A DNA stretch of 64,000 nucleotides from Nocardioides szechwanensis (GTDB taxonomy: Bacteria; Actinomycetota; Actinomycetes; Propionibacteriales; Nocardioidaceae): the NCBI RefSeq assembly GCF_900103935.1, contig NZ_FNIC01000001.1, positions 629,203 to 693,202 of the forward strand, given 5' to 3'. Positions 46,042 through 56,404 of the stretch are shown piece by piece. Positions within the stretch are counted from its first letter, which is position 1, and each line of letters begins with the position of its first letter. The translations under genes were made by a program, and so were the position numbers. Under the pieces are notes generated by a model. The model did not search any database. It was given only the letters and a program-made list of their open reading frames with translations, and was not told the DNA's origin.

Positions 46042-47082
46042 GTGCGCGCCCTCGTGAAGACGACCAACGGACCCGGCCTCGAGCTGATCGACGTACCCGA
46101 ACCGGTCTGTGGCGACCGGGACGTGAAGATCCGGGTGCTGAGAGCGGGCCTGTGCGGCACCGACCTGCACCTGCTGGCCTGGGACGACTGGGCGGCGGCG
46201 ATGGTGACGGCGCCCATGACGATCGGCCACGAGTTCTTCGGCGAGGTCGTCGAGGTCGGCGCCGACGTCGACCACGTCGAGGTGGGTGACCGGGTCTCGG
46301 GCGAGGGCCACATCGTCTGCGGTGCCTGCCGCAACTGCCGCGCCGGGCGGCGCCAGCTCTGCATCCACACGATCGGGGTCGGGGTGAACCGCGACGGCGC
46401 GTTCGCCGACTACGTCGTCATCCCGGCGACCAACGCCTGGGTCCAGCCGGCCGACCTCGACCCGGACCTCGGTGCGCTGTTCGACCCGCTGGGCAACGCC
46501 ACCCACACCGCCCTGCAGTGGCCGGTGGTGGGGGAGGACGTCGTGATCACCGGAGCGGGCCCGATCGGCATCATGGCGACCGCGATCGTGCGCCACGCCG
46601 GCGCCCGGCGGATCGCGGTCACGGACCTCCGGCCGGAGCGGCTCGAGCTGGCCTCCCGCGCCGGAGCCGACCTCACCGTCGACCTCTCCCAGGGTCAGGA
46701 CCTGGCCTGGGCGCAGGAGAAGCTCGGGATGCTCGAGGGCTTCGACATCGGGCTGGAGATGTCCGGAGCGCCCGCCGCGGTGCGCGACATGCTCGAGAAC
46801 CTCAACCACGGTGCCCGGGTCGCGATGCTCGGCCTTCCGCAGACGTCGTACGAGATCGACTGGGGGAAGGTGATCACGCACATGATCACGCTGCGGGGGA
46901 TCTACGGCCGCGAGATGTTCGAGACGTGGTACCTCATGGGCTCGATGCTGGCGTCGAGCCCGTCGCTCACCGACGCCGTACAGTCCGTGATCACCTGGCG
47001 TGGTCCCGCGGAGGACTGGGAAGAGGCCTTCGCGCACACCCGGTCCGGCACCGGCGGCAAGGCCGTCCTGGATTGGAGCTGA
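46042..47082 (+). CDS. tdh: L-threonine 3-dehydrogenase
   Basis: A 346-residue zinc medium-chain dehydrogenase. The catalytic zinc ligands are in CGTDLHL (~38) and GHEFFGEV (~63), structural zinc Cys in [15 protein letters not shown] (~94-108), the NAD motif [14 protein letters not shown] (~170-183) and the C-terminal [13 protein letters not shown] (~280). This last pattern is typical of Tdh. It oxidises threonine to 2-amino-3-ketobutyrate, which the next gene cleaves. The start is GTG 46042; an in-frame GTG 15 nt upstream is possible. The kbl gene begins 1 nt after its stop codon. Confidence 0.88.
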   Translation: MRALVKTTNGPGLELIDVPEPVCGDRDVKIRVLRAGLCGTDLHLLAWDDWAAAMVTAPMTIGHEFFGEVVEVGADVDHVEVGDRVSGEGHIVCGACRNCRAGRRQLCIHTIGVGVNRDGAFADYVVIPATNAWVQPADLDPDLGALFDPLGNATHTALQWPVVGEDVVITGAGPIGIMATAIVRHAGARRIAVTDLRPERLELASRAGADLTVDLSQGQDLAWAQEKLGMLEGFDIGLEMSGAPAAVRDMLENLNHGARVAMLGLPQTSYEIDWGKVITHMITLRGIYGREMFETWYLMGSMLASSPSLTDAVQSVITWRGPAEDWEEAFAHTRSGTGGKAVLDWS

Positions 47083-47083
47083 G

Positions 47084-48277
<1,194 letters not shown>

Positions 48278-48321
48278 CGTTCATCCGGTGATCCGGAGAA
48301 CGTGGCCGGGACTCCGCCGGA

Positions 48322-49233
48322 GTGCGCGACAGTGTCTTCATGCAGCAGCTGAGTCTCCGGCAGTACATCGACTCCCTGGGGCGGGAGGGCTACACCGTGC
48401 GCGACGACCACGGTGAGGACCCCATCCTGATCCGGCCCGACGGTAGTGCGGTCGAGACGTGGCGGGACAACTACCCCTACGACAAGCTGATGAGCCGCAA
48501 CGACTACGAGGTGGAGAAGTACCTCCTCCAGATCGAGCTCCTGAAGTTCCAGTACTGGGTCCAGGACACCGGCAGGAAGCACGTGATCGTCTTCGAAGGC
48601 CGCGACGCGGCGGGGAAGGGCGGGACGATCAAGAGGTTCATGGAGCACCTGAACCCCCGCTCCGCCAGGGTGGTCGCCCTGACCAAGCCCACCTCGACCG
48701 AGCTGGGGCAGTGGTACTTCCAGCGGTACGTCTCGCACCTGCCGACCTTCGGCGACATCGTCCTGTTCGACCGATCCTGGTACAACCGGGCAGGGGTGGA
48801 GCGGGTGATGGGCTTCTGTGACGAGGCGGAGTACCGGACGTTCATGGGGCAGGCGCCGGTGTTCGAGCAGATGCTTCTCGAGGCGGGCGTCCACGTGACG
48901 AAGCTGTGGTTCTCGGTGACCCAGCAGGAGCAGCGGACCCGCTTCGCGGTCCGCCAGCTCGACCCGGTCCGGCGCTGGAAGCTCTCCCCGATGGACCTCG
49001 AGAGCCTCGACAAGTGGGAGGCCTACACGGAGGCCAAGGAGGAGATGTTCCTGCGCACGGACACCGACCACGCGCCCTGGTACACGGTCAAGAGCAACGA
49101 CAAGAAGCGCGCCCGGATCGAGGCGCTGCGGCTGTTCCTCAGCCTCGTCGACTACGACGGGAAGGACGAGCAGGTCGTGCTCCAACCCGACGCGAAGCTG
49201 GTCAGGAGGGGCCGCGAAGCGGTCGGTGACTGA
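48322..49233 (+). CDS. ppk2: Polyphosphate kinase 2
   Basis: A 303-residue PPK2-family kinase. Walker A FEGRDAAGKGGTIKRF (~90-105), Walker B VLFDRSWYNRAGVERVMGF (~149-167) and the lid residues RRWKLSPMDLES identify it. Such enzymes transfer phosphate between polyphosphate and nucleotides; this subgroup usually phosphorylates GDP or ADP. The start may be GTG 48322 or ATG 48340, and neither has a strong ribosome site. It is not part of the steroid set. Confidence 0.88.
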   Translation: MRDSVFMQQLSLRQYIDSLGREGYTVRDDHGEDPILIRPDGSAVETWRDNYPYDKLMSRNDYEVEKYLLQIELLKFQYWVQDTGRKHVIVFEGRDAAGKGGTIKRFMEHLNPRSARVVALTKPTSTELGQWYFQRYVSHLPTFGDIVLFDRSWYNRAGVERVMGFCDEAEYRTFMGQAPVFEQMLLEAGVHVTKLWFSVTQQEQRTRFAVRQLDPVRRWKLSPMDLESLDKWEAYTEAKEEMFLRTDTDHAPWYTVKSNDKKRARIEALRLFLSLVDYDGKDEQVVLQPDAKLVRRGREAVGD

Positions 49234-49282
49234 GCGCGGGCTGTCGGCGTACGCTCACTGACAGCCGGACGAGGGAGTCCCC

Positions 49283-50236
49283 GTGAGTACTACTGATCAT
49301 CTGCTCGAGGCGCTGGAGCCCGTCGTCGCGGAGAACCTCGACCGCCACCTCGGGCTGGCGCAGGAGTGGCACCCCCACGACTACGTCCCGTGGAGCGAGG
49401 GCCGCGACTTCGCGTCGATGGGCGGTGAGGACTGGTCTCCCGAGCAGTCACGGCTGTCCGAGACCGCCAAGGCGGCGATGATCACCAACCTGCTGACCGA
49501 GGACAACCTGCCGTCGTACCACCGGGAGATCGCCACGCGGTTCGGCCGCGACGGCGCGTGGGGCACCTGGGTCGGGCGCTGGACCGCGGAGGAGAACCGC
49601 CACGGCATCGCCATGCGCGACTACCTGGTCGTGACCCGCGGGGTCGACCCCGTCGAGCTCGAGCGCGCCCGCATGGACTACATGACGTCCGGCTACGACT
49701 CCGGCGACAAGACCGCGCTGGAGGCGGTGACCTACGTGTCCTTCCAGGAGCTCGCCACCCGCGTCTCGCACCGCAACACCGGCAAGGTCACCCACGACCC
49801 CGTCGCCGACCGGATGCTCGCCCGGATCTCCAAGGACGAGAACCTGCACATGGTCTTCTACCGCAACATCGTCTCTGCCGCGCTGGAGATCGCGCCCGAC
49901 GAGACCATGCGCGCCATCGCCGACGAGGTCGTCGGTTTCGAGATGCCGGGCGCCACGATGGCCGGCTTCCGTCGCAACTCGATGATCATCGCCAAGGCCG
50001 GCATCTACGACCTGAGGCTGCACCACGACGACGTGATCATGCCGATCCTGCGGCACTGGAACGCCTTCGAGCGCACGGACCTCGGCGCGGTCGGCGAGCA
50101 GGCCCGCGACGAGCTCGCGACCTTCCTGGAGGGCCTGGACAGCCAGGCGTCCCGCTTCGTCGAGCGTCGCGCGGAGCAGCGTGCCCGCACTGCCGCGCGG
50201 TCCGAGACGGGCGAGACGCCCGACATCGCGTCCTGA
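49283..50236 (+). CDS. Acyl-ACP desaturase (DesA-like diiron protein)
   Basis: A 317-residue ferritin-like diiron desaturase. The helix with EENRHG (~110) and the later SKDENLHMVFY (~189-199) are the two ExxH iron-binding motifs. LLTEDNLPSYHREI precedes them with another Glu. The protein matches actinobacterial acyl-[ACP] desaturases (DesA1/A2-like), which introduce a double bond into fatty acyl chains. The start is GTG 49283 with GGGAG upstream; TACGCT (49250-49255) is a plausible -10. Electron donor genes are not adjacent. Confidence 0.86.
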   Translation: MSTTDHLLEALEPVVAENLDRHLGLAQEWHPHDYVPWSEGRDFASMGGEDWSPEQSRLSETAKAAMITNLLTEDNLPSYHREIATRFGRDGAWGTWVGRWTAEENRHGIAMRDYLVVTRGVDPVELERARMDYMTSGYDSGDKTALEAVTYVSFQELATRVSHRNTGKVTHDPVADRMLARISKDENLHMVFYRNIVSAALEIAPDETMRAIADEVVGFEMPGATMAGFRRNSMIIAKAGIYDLRLHHDDVIMPILRHWNAFERTDLGAVGEQARDELATFLEGLDSQASRFVERRAEQRARTAARSETGETPDIAS

Positions 50237-50257
50237 GCCGGCGGGTGCCGTCGATCG

Positions 50258-50554
50258 TCAGGCGCAGTCGTTGCAGAGCGTCGCGGCCGGTGAGGACCGC
50301 CGAGACGTGTGCTGCACGAGGAAGCACGCGGTGCAGACGAACTCGTCGGCCTGCTCGGGGGTGACCTCGATGGAGAGGGTCTCGCTGGAGAGATCCGCGC
50401 CGGGAAGCTCGTACGACTCGGCGAGCGCGGTCTCGTCCACGTCCACCTGCCCCGATGTCTTGTCCTGCTCGCCGGAGGTGAGGCGTCGGGCCTCCAGGCT
50501 CTCTTCCTTCTGTTCGTCCTCTGACTTGCGGGATGCGTCGTAGTCGGTGGCCAT
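50258..50554 (-). CDS. DUF4193 protein with C-terminal Cys pairs
   Basis: A 98-residue actinobacterial protein starting at ATG 50554. ATDYDASRKSEDE at the start, VDVDETALAESYELPGADLS in the middle and VTPEQADEFVCTACFLVQH near the end are the DUF4193 pattern. Two CxxC pairs (CTAC and CNDC) suggest a small zinc ribbon. Function unknown; homologues are widespread and often near sigma-factor or housekeeping genes. Confidence 0.83.
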   Translation of the reverse strand: MATDYDASRKSEDEQKEESLEARRLTSGEQDKTSGQVDVDETALAESYELPGADLSSETLSIEVTPEQADEFVCTACFLVQHTSRRSSPAATLCNDCA

Positions 50555-50706
50555 GGGGTCCTCTCGCGGCAGAGCGCGAATGGTAGCCCTGGACGCAGTG
50601 GCGGCTATCAATCAGGGTGTCGCCCGGGGAGCGGGTGTGTCCGGCTCGCGCGACGTGGAGGGCAAACCCGGTTGCCTCACCGGGGCTGCCAGCCCATGCT
50701 GCGCTG

Positions 50707-51390
50707 GTGAGCTCATCGACTCCTCCAGCGTCGCCGGCGTGGGCCAACGACCTGGTGGCCCAGGTGAACCGCGTCTTCTCCCGCACCGGCGCCGACACCC
50801 CTGGCCGGCCCGATCCGCACCAGGGACGTCCGCCGGCTGAGGAGGAGTACTCCCGCTGCCTGGAAGCGGGCAAGTACCGCATCCTCGACACCCGGATCGA
50901 GGCGTGGGTGCAGACTCTTGCCGATCGCGGCATCGCCATCTCACGTGATGCTCCACTGAGCGGGCCGCGGTGGCTGGGGGCCGTTCGTCCGCCCGAGCAA
51001 CACCATCGGATCCAACGGATCGACCCGACCGCGCCCGGTGGTCTCGCACTCTGGTTCGCCCGGACGCTCGTCGACGGTGCCCAGTTCGGCGTCGACGTCG
51101 GCGTGGGGACGCCGACAGGCCGCTCCGAGCCGCCGGTCCTCGTCGACGTGGTCCCACCGTGTGGTTGCGATGCCTGCGACGACGGCTCTGAGGCGTTGCT
51201 CGAGGCTGTCGATGACTGGTTCGTCACCGTGGCGCGGGGCGGGGTCGTCCACGCCCGCGACGGCGAGCGACGCATCACTCGCACGATCAACGGTTGGCAG
51301 GGCACGGGCGACGCCGACGAGGCTTGGCTGGATCAGTCCGCGTCCCCTCCGCCGGGTCTGCGGCAGTGGTCGGGCGAGCCCTGGCTGTGA
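50707..51390 (+). CDS. DUF6226-like actinobacterial protein
   Basis: A 227-residue protein starting at GTG 50707. The middle region has VVPPCGCDACDDGSEALLEAVDDWFVTVARGG, with a CxCxxC cluster that suggests metal binding. The first ~40 residues look like a helix plus low-complexity linker. The pattern fits DUF6226, a family without known function, and the assignment to that family is tentative. It is divergent from the DUF4193 gene. An open frame extends upstream but lacks a good start. Confidence 0.6.
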   Translation: MSSSTPPASPAWANDLVAQVNRVFSRTGADTPGRPDPHQGRPPAEEEYSRCLEAGKYRILDTRIEAWVQTLADRGIAISRDAPLSGPRWLGAVRPPEQHHRIQRIDPTAPGGLALWFARTLVDGAQFGVDVGVGTPTGRSEPPVLVDVVPPCGCDACDDGSEALLEAVDDWFVTVARGGVVHARDGERRITRTINGWQGTGDADEAWLDQSASPPPGLRQWSGEPWL

Positions 51391-51745
51391 CGGCCGGCTC
51401 GCCGCCGTTCTCGCATGCGTGCTCGCCCTTGCGGTCGGCGGAAGGGGTTCGCACGACCCATTGGCCCTGACTGGGTGATGCTCGCCATCCCCAGGACTTA
51501 CGCGTCAGCAGCCGGACTGGGCCACGGCTGGCTGGCAGCGGGGTAGCTCCAGGTCCGCGTCCGGATCGCGGCGGAATGACGCGCTCATTCGCTCGGCGTG
51601 GAGCTGCTCAGCGCAGGACGTATCAGCCTGTTAGGGACCTTTGGCACTGCCCTTGCCAGACGGCCGGTGTTCCAGTGGGGCGACGTGACGCCGTCCCTTT
51701 GAGATCGCGCACCCGTTCACGCTTCCCCACAACCCACGGAGTCCC
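51391..51745. other. 355-bp intergenic region upstream of hmp
   Basis: No gene or repeat is recognised. The only structure is a TGGCA / TGCCA inverted repeat (51642-51658) with 7-nt spacer about 90 nt before hmp, a possible operator. No convincing NsrR site was found. Confidence 0.4.
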
Positions 51746-52966
51746 ATGCTGTCCACCAAGTCCGCCCAGGTCGTCGAGGCCACGCTGCCCGTCATCGGTG
51801 CCGCCATCGGCGACATCACCCCGGTGTTCTACAAGCGGATGTTCGCTGCCCATCCTGAGCTCGAGCGCGACCTGTTCAATCGGGGCAACCAGGCCCAAGG
51901 TGACCAACAGAGCGCGCTCGCGGGCGCGATCGCCGCCTACGCGACTCTCCTGGTGGCCGATGACGGATGCGACCCGCTCGAAGTGCTGGGGCGCATCGCG
52001 CACAAACACGCCTCCCTCGGCATCACCGAGGACCAGTACCCGATCGTTCACGAGCACCTCTTCGCCGCCATCGTGGAGGTGCTCGGCGACGCAGTCACCC
52101 CTGAGGTCGCCTCCGCCTGGGACGAGGTCTACTGGCACATGGCCGGCGCATTGGTCACGATCGAGAAGCGGTTGTACGCCGAGACGGGCGTGGCAGACGG
52201 TGCCGTCTGGCGCACGTTGGTTCTACGCAGCCGTCTTCAGGAGTCACCCGACACCGTGTCCTTCGTCTTCGGCACGGCCGACGGCAGCCCGCTGCCGGAG
52301 TCCCGTCCGGGCCAGTACGTCTCTGTGCAGGTGACGCTGCCCGACGGCGCCCGTCAGATTCGGCAGTACAGCCTCACCCACGCTCCGGAGGTGAGCGAAT
52401 GGGGGATCTCGGTCAAGGCACTCCCGATACGGCGCGGCGACGATGCAACCACCGTGCCGGCTGGTGAGGTGTCCAACTTTCTGCACCAGGAGCTCTTCGA
52501 GGGCGACGAGATCTCGGTGTCGGCGCCCTTCGGCGACCTGGTCCTGCAGCACTCCGAGGACCCGCTGGTGCTGATCTCCGCCGGCATCGGTATCACCCCG
52601 ATCATCGGCATCCTGCACTACCTGGCCGGCACCGGTTCGAAGCGCCAGGTGCTGGTCCTGCATGCCGACCGTTCGCCGGCCCGGCACGCGCACCGCCAGG
52701 AGCTGAAGGAACTCGTGGCTGCGTTGCCCTCCGCCACACTGCACCGCTGGTACGAGGACCTCGGCGTACGGCCGACCCGAGACGCCCTCAGCGCCGGTCG
52801 GGTCGACCTCGGGCTGGTGGAGATCCCAGCAGACGCGCAGGTCTATCTGTGCGGTCCACTGCCTTTCATGGAGTCCGTACGCCGCACTCTGATCGAGCGG
52901 CACATTGCCGAAGCCGACATCCACTACGAGGTCTTCGGACCGGACAAGTGGCTGGCCTCGGCCTGA
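51746..52966 (+). CDS. hmp: Flavohemoprotein, nitric oxide dioxygenase
   Basis: A 406-residue flavohemoglobin. The globin domain (~1-135) contains the distal segment FYKRMFAAHPEL and proximal His in GRIAHKHASLGI. The FAD-binding barrel (~150-255) has RQYSLTHAP, and the NAD(P)-binding domain (~260-402) has ISAGIGITPIIGIL and VYLCGPLPFM. It oxidises NO to nitrate using NAD(P)H and O2. It is monocistronic, with a 355-bp upstream region. Confidence 0.9.
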   Translation: MLSTKSAQVVEATLPVIGAAIGDITPVFYKRMFAAHPELERDLFNRGNQAQGDQQSALAGAIAAYATLLVADDGCDPLEVLGRIAHKHASLGITEDQYPIVHEHLFAAIVEVLGDAVTPEVASAWDEVYWHMAGALVTIEKRLYAETGVADGAVWRTLVLRSRLQESPDTVSFVFGTADGSPLPESRPGQYVSVQVTLPDGARQIRQYSLTHAPEVSEWGISVKALPIRRGDDATTVPAGEVSNFLHQELFEGDEISVSAPFGDLVLQHSEDPLVLISAGIGITPIIGILHYLAGTGSKRQVLVLHADRSPARHAHRQELKELVAALPSATLHRWYEDLGVRPTRDALSAGRVDLGLVEIPADAQVYLCGPLPFMESVRRTLIERHIAEADIHYEVFGPDKWLASA

Positions 52967-53061
52967 ATCAGCGCCCTGTGCTGCACGAGCAGAACGGGCA
53001 GCGCTTTGGCGGCGCAAATGGGCACCCGGACAGGCGTGTAGATCTCTCCGCGCGCTCGTAC

Positions 53062-53076
53062 ATTTGGCTGCCAAAT
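53062..53076. other. Short perfect inverted repeat
   Basis: ATTTGGC-T-GCCAAAT, 7-bp arms, in the 273-bp gap between hmp and the DUF222 gene. Too AT-rich for a typical local terminator and lacking a T-run; it may be an operator. Nothing else was recognised in the gap apart from the SOS promoter below. Confidence 0.4.
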
Positions 53077-53090
53077 CTGGTGAAGACCCC

Positions 53091-53119
53091 TTGACATGAC
53101 TTCGAATGCGTGTTCGAAT
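53091..53119 (+). promoter_or_regulatory. SOS (LexA) box within a promoter
   Basis: TTGACA (53091-53096), 17-nt spacer, TCGAAT (53114-53119) fit -35 and -10. TCGAATGCGTGTTCGA (53102-53117) matches the actinobacterial LexA consensus TCGAACnnnnGTTCGA with one mismatch and covers the spacer. LexA binding would repress the DUF222 gene until DNA damage. Confidence 0.75.
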
Positions 53120-53239
53120 CGGGAGAGATGCAGTAGTCCTCCGCTTCGGTGGAGCTCGTCGTGCGACGCGCTGGCATCGACGTTCTTTGAGTCCCGGCTG
53201 GGGGAGTCCCCGGGCGACCGTCGAGCATCAGGTGCGTCC

Positions 53240-54469
53240 ATGTCCCAGTCCCTCCAGCGTCATCCGGTGCTTGCCGCGATGTCCGTGGTGGATGGTGCGC
53301 TGGCCGAGGTGGCCGAGGTCGACCCGATCTATATGTCGACCGACGAGAAGGCCGCGGCCCTGCTGGGGCTCAGCTCGCTGCTCGACCGGGTCGAGGAGCT
53401 GCGGATGCGCGTGCTGGCGGCTGCCGATGACGTCGCTGCCCGGGAAGGTGCGCGAGACGCCGCCGCCTGGCTGGCGCACCGGGGACGGCGCGACCGCGGT
53501 GAGTGCCGGCGCGGTCTGCGGCTGGCGCGAGCCTTGCGGGAGCACGAGACCACGGCGCGGGCTCTGCGAGACGGTGCGGTCAACGTGGCTCAGGCCGAGG
53601 TCGTGGTGCGGGCCGTCGAGGCGCTCCCGGACGAGGTCGACCAGAAGGTCCGATCCCTGGCCGAGGAGCGGCTGGTCGCGGAGGCCGGGGAGTTCGGCCC
53701 GCGGGCGCTGCGGGTCATGGGGCGCCGGATCGTGGACGTCGTCGCCCCCGAGTTCGGCGAGGGCCTGGAGGCCCGGCAGCTCGAGAGGGAGGAGGCGCGG
53801 GCGGCCCGGTGCACCTGCCTGACGACCCGTCGCAACGGCGACGGCACGACCGACATCCGGATCCGCGTCGCCGACCGGGTCGCTGACCGGCTGCTCACCT
53901 ACCTCAACGCCTTCTGCGCGCCGCGCCGGGAGCCGAAGATCGCCCCGGACGACCGGCGGAGCTACGACCAGCGGCTGGGGGAGGCCTTCGCAGCGTTCCT
54001 GGAGGCTGCGGACCCGGCGCGGATGCCCCTGCACGGTGGCGACGCGACCACGGTGCTGGTCCACATCGACCTTGAGACGCTGCTCGGCGGTCTCGAAGTG
54101 GCGCTCGTCGGTGACGAACCGATCTCTGCGAGCGAGGCCCGCCGGCTCGCGTGCACCGCCGGCATCGTCCCCGCGGTCCTCGGCGGCGAGAGCCAGGTGC
54201 TCGACCTGGGGCGGGCGCGCCGACTGTTCTCACCCGCTCAGCGCAAGGCGCTCGCGGTGCGCCAGCCGACGTGTCGCGCCGAGAGTTGCGACATCCCCGC
54301 CGCATGGTGCGAGGCCCACCATGCCGGCGATCCCTGGTCCCGCGGCGGGCGCACCGACCTGGACGACGGGGCGCTCCTGTGCTCCTTCCACCACCATCGC
54401 GCCCACGACCACCACTACCGCGGCGACCGGCTCGCCGACGGGCGAGTCCGGTTCCACCGGCGAACGTAG
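53240..54469 (+). CDS. DUF222 (13E12-type) HNH endonuclease
   Basis: A 409-residue protein of the 13E12 repeat family of actinobacteria. The DUF222 region (~15-330) has AAAWLAHRGRRDRGECRR and ALPDEV-type helices. The C-terminal HNH domain (~345-405) carries CRAESCDIPAAWCEAHH, WSRGGRTDLDDGALLCSFHHHRAHD with the H-N-H and zinc Cys residues. These genes are multicopy in mycobacteria and several are SOS-induced. An SOS box lies ~125 nt upstream. ATG 53240 is chosen; a longer frame would run through the SOS promoter. A degenerate second copy of the HNH end is at 54972. Confidence 0.85.
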   Translation: MSQSLQRHPVLAAMSVVDGALAEVAEVDPIYMSTDEKAAALLGLSSLLDRVEELRMRVLAAADDVAAREGARDAAAWLAHRGRRDRGECRRGLRLARALREHETTARALRDGAVNVAQAEVVVRAVEALPDEVDQKVRSLAEERLVAEAGEFGPRALRVMGRRIVDVVAPEFGEGLEARQLEREEARAARCTCLTTRRNGDGTTDIRIRVADRVADRLLTYLNAFCAPRREPKIAPDDRRSYDQRLGEAFAAFLEAADPARMPLHGGDATTVLVHIDLETLLGGLEVALVGDEPISASEARRLACTAGIVPAVLGGESQVLDLGRARRLFSPAQRKALAVRQPTCRAESCDIPAAWCEAHHAGDPWSRGGRTDLDDGALLCSFHHHRAHDHHYRGDRLADGRVRFHRRT

Positions 54470-54488
54470 GACGGGACGGCGCAGCGGG

Positions 54489-54926
54489 TCAGCTCTTCTT
54501 CAGCTCCTGGGCGAGCATGACGATGATCCCGCTGGGGCCGCGGACGTAGGTGAGCTTGTAGATGTCCTCATAGGCCGCCACGCCGCGCAGCGGGTGGCAG
54601 CCGTGCCTCGCGGCGATCTCGAGGGCCACGTCGATGTCGTCGACCGAGAAGGCCACGCGGTGCATGCCGATCTCGTGGGGCTGGGTGGGCTCGGTCTCGA
54701 TCGCGTCGGGGTGAAGGTACTCGAAGAGCTCGAGGCGTCCGTTGCCGTCGGGCGTCTGCAGCATGGCGATCTTGGCATGGTTGCCGTCGAGGCCGACAGC
54801 GGTGTCGGTCCACTCGCCACTGACCGTGTCCCGGCCGAGAACCGTCAGTCCGAGGTCGGTGAAGAAGGCGATGGTCTCTTCGAGGTCGCGGACGGCGATC
54901 CCGACGTTCTCGAGCTTGATGGGCAT
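54489..54926 (-). CDS. VOC protein, methylmalonyl-CoA epimerase-like
   Basis: A 145-residue single-domain VOC protein. KLENVGIAVRDLEETIAFF at the start, LELFEYLHPD and IGMHRVAFSVDDIDVALE in the middle, and RGPSGIIVMLAQEL at the end match the epimerase/glyoxalase group. The metal residues are probably His at HRV and Glu in ELFEYL. Methylmalonyl-CoA epimerase would fit an organism handling propionyl-CoA, but the sequence allows other VOC roles. Converges on the DUF222 gene with a 19-nt gap. Confidence 0.72.
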   Translation of the reverse strand: MPIKLENVGIAVRDLEETIAFFTDLGLTVLGRDTVSGEWTDTAVGLDGNHAKIAMLQTPDGNGRLELFEYLHPDAIETEPTQPHEIGMHRVAFSVDDIDVALEIAARHGCHPLRGVAAYEDIYKLTYVRGPSGIIVMLAQELKKS

Positions 54927-54971
54927 GCGGTGCACGCTATCGAGTTGGCGCGACTCGGTGTCTGAGTCTCT

Positions 54972-55159
54972 TGCCCGCAGGGCTGCGACATCCCCGCCGC
55001 GTGGTGTGAGTCCACGCCGGCGATCTCTGGTCCCACGGTGGCGCACCGCTGATCGACGGTCGAGCCGGCCGGCGGCCAGGCGACCCCAACCTCGACGACG
55101 GCTACGACTGGCCCGCCCACCTGGACCGGGTCGAGGCGGCGGCGCGCACGTTTCGCTGA
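54972..55159 (+). pseudogene. Frameshifted remnant of a DUF222-HNH 3' end
   Basis: Translation gives GCDIPAAWCE in one frame, then HAGDLWSHGG in the next, closely matching GSCDIPAAWCE-type and HAGDPWSRGG segments of the intact HNH gene 0.7 kb upstream. A frameshift separates them. A continuation (LDDGYDWPAHLDRVEAAARTFR-like, in part) ends at TGA 55157. It is a relic of a second copy, flanking the VOC gene. It lies in a 306-bp stretch otherwise holding only the hsaA promoter. Confidence 0.72.
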
Positions 55160-55184
55160 CCACGCGCGGCGTCTGGTCCAAAAC

Positions 55185-55202
55185 AAGAACGTGTTCTAGT
55201 AT
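55185..55202 (+). promoter_or_regulatory. KstR box and -10 of the hsaADCB operon
   Basis: AAGAACGTGTTCTA (55185-55198) matches TnnAACnnGTTnnA with one mismatch. TAGTAT (55197-55202) overlaps its end as a -10, predicting a start near 55209. CAGGAG before ATG 55233 is the ribosome site. Confidence 0.82.
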
Positions 55203-55232
55203 TGCGCTGTCCCACCACGACAGGAGATCTCG

Positions 55233-56399
55233 ATGACCCAGGCTGTTCTCGACGGAGTCCGTGACCTGCTCCCCACCTTCCGGGAGCGTGCCGACGAGGC
55301 CGAGCGTCTCCGCGTGGTGCCTGAGGCCTCCATCAAGGAGCTCCAGGACACCGGGTTCTTCCGGCTCCTCCAGCCCAAGCGGTTCGACGGCTTCGAGGCC
55401 GACCCGGTCACCTTCTACACCGCGGTCCGCGACATCGCGAGCGCCTGCGGCTCGACCGGCTGGGTCTCCAGCGTGGTCGGCGTGCACCCGTGGCAGGTCG
55501 CGCTCTTCGCTGACGAGGCCCAGCAGGCGGTGTGGGGCGAGGACACCAACACCCGCCTGAGCTCGTCCTACGCCCCGACCGGCAAGGCCACCGTCACCGA
55601 CGGTGGCTACACCCTGTCCGGCAAGTGGAGCTTCTCCTCGGGCTGCGACCACTGCTCGTGGGTGCTGCTCGGCGGCCTCGTGTTCAACGAGGAGGGCAAC
55701 GTCATCGACTTCAAGACGTTCATGGTGCCCCGCGAGAAGTACACGATCGTCGACGTCTGGCACATGGTCGGCCTCAGCGGCACCGGCTCCAACGACATCG
55801 TCGTGGAGGACCAGTTCATCCCCGAGGCGTTCACGCTGAGCATGGGCGAGACCGGCCAGTGCAAGGGTCCCGGCCAGGAGCAGAACACCTCCGACCTCTA
55901 CAAGCTGCCGTTCCACTCGATCTTCACCGGCACGATCACCACGCCGATCATCGGTATGGCGATGGGCGCCTACAAGGAGCACGTCGAGATGCAGCAGGCC
56001 CGCAGCCGGGCGGCGTACCTCGGGGAGAAGGCCTCCAAGGACCCGTTCGCCATGGTCCGGATCGCGCGGGCATCGTCGGAGATCGACGCCGCCTGGGCGC
56101 TGCTCACCAACAACATCCGCGAGGAGATGGCCCACGTCGAGCGCGGTGAGAAGATCCCGCTCGGCCTGCGCCTGAAGGTCCGCCGCGACCAGGTCATCGG
56201 CAGCGAGCGCGCCCTCGAGGCGATCGACACCCTGTTCGAGGCCTCCGGTGGCCGGGCGCTCGCGCAGGGCACCTACCTCCAGCGCGCCTGGCGCGACGCC
56301 CACGCGGGTCGCGTCCACGCGGCCAACGACCCCGAGCGGGCGCTGCAGATGTACGGCGCCCACGAGTTCGGCCACAAGGTCGACCCCGGGATGTACTGA
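55233..56399 (+). CDS. hsaA: HsaA, 3-HSA flavin-dependent monooxygenase
   Basis: A 388-residue oxygenase with the acyl-CoA dehydrogenase fold, of the class D two-component type. ACGSTGWVSSVVGVHPWQVALF (~70-91), KWSFSSGCDHCSWVLLGG (~131-148) and VDVWHMVGLSGTGSNDIVVED (~172-192) are typical of HsaA (Rv3570c). It hydroxylates 3-hydroxy-9,10-secoandrosta-1,3,5(10)-triene-9,17-dione at C4 with FMNH2 from HsaB. ATG 55233 is preceded by CAGGAG. First gene of the hsaA-hsaD-hsaC-hsaB set, the same order as in mycobacteria. Confidence 0.91.
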   Translation: MTQAVLDGVRDLLPTFRERADEAERLRVVPEASIKELQDTGFFRLLQPKRFDGFEADPVTFYTAVRDIASACGSTGWVSSVVGVHPWQVALFADEAQQAVWGEDTNTRLSSSYAPTGKATVTDGGYTLSGKWSFSSGCDHCSWVLLGGLVFNEEGNVIDFKTFMVPREKYTIVDVWHMVGLSGTGSNDIVVEDQFIPEAFTLSMGETGQCKGPGQEQNTSDLYKLPFHSIFTGTITTPIIGMAMGAYKEHVEMQQARSRAAYLGEKASKDPFAMVRIARASSEIDAAWALLTNNIREEMAHVERGEKIPLGLRLKVRRDQVIGSERALEAIDTLFEASGGRALAQGTYLQRAWRDAHAGRVHAANDPERALQMYGAHEFGHKVDPGMY

Positions 56400-56404
56400 G
56401 CCAC

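Noticed and set aside
51391..51745. NsrR or other NO-responsive operator upstream of hmp
   Set aside because: No recognisable site was found; only a weak TGGCA/TGCCA repeat.
53062..53076. ATTTGGC-T-GCCAAAT as an hmp terminator
   Set aside because: It is about 95 nt past the stop, with a one-base loop and no T-run. Kept only as an unexplained repeat.
54927..56375. Minus-strand frame making the VOC gene 628 codons long
   Set aside because: The additional part is antisense to hsaA and has no domain; the VOC protein begins at ATG 54926.
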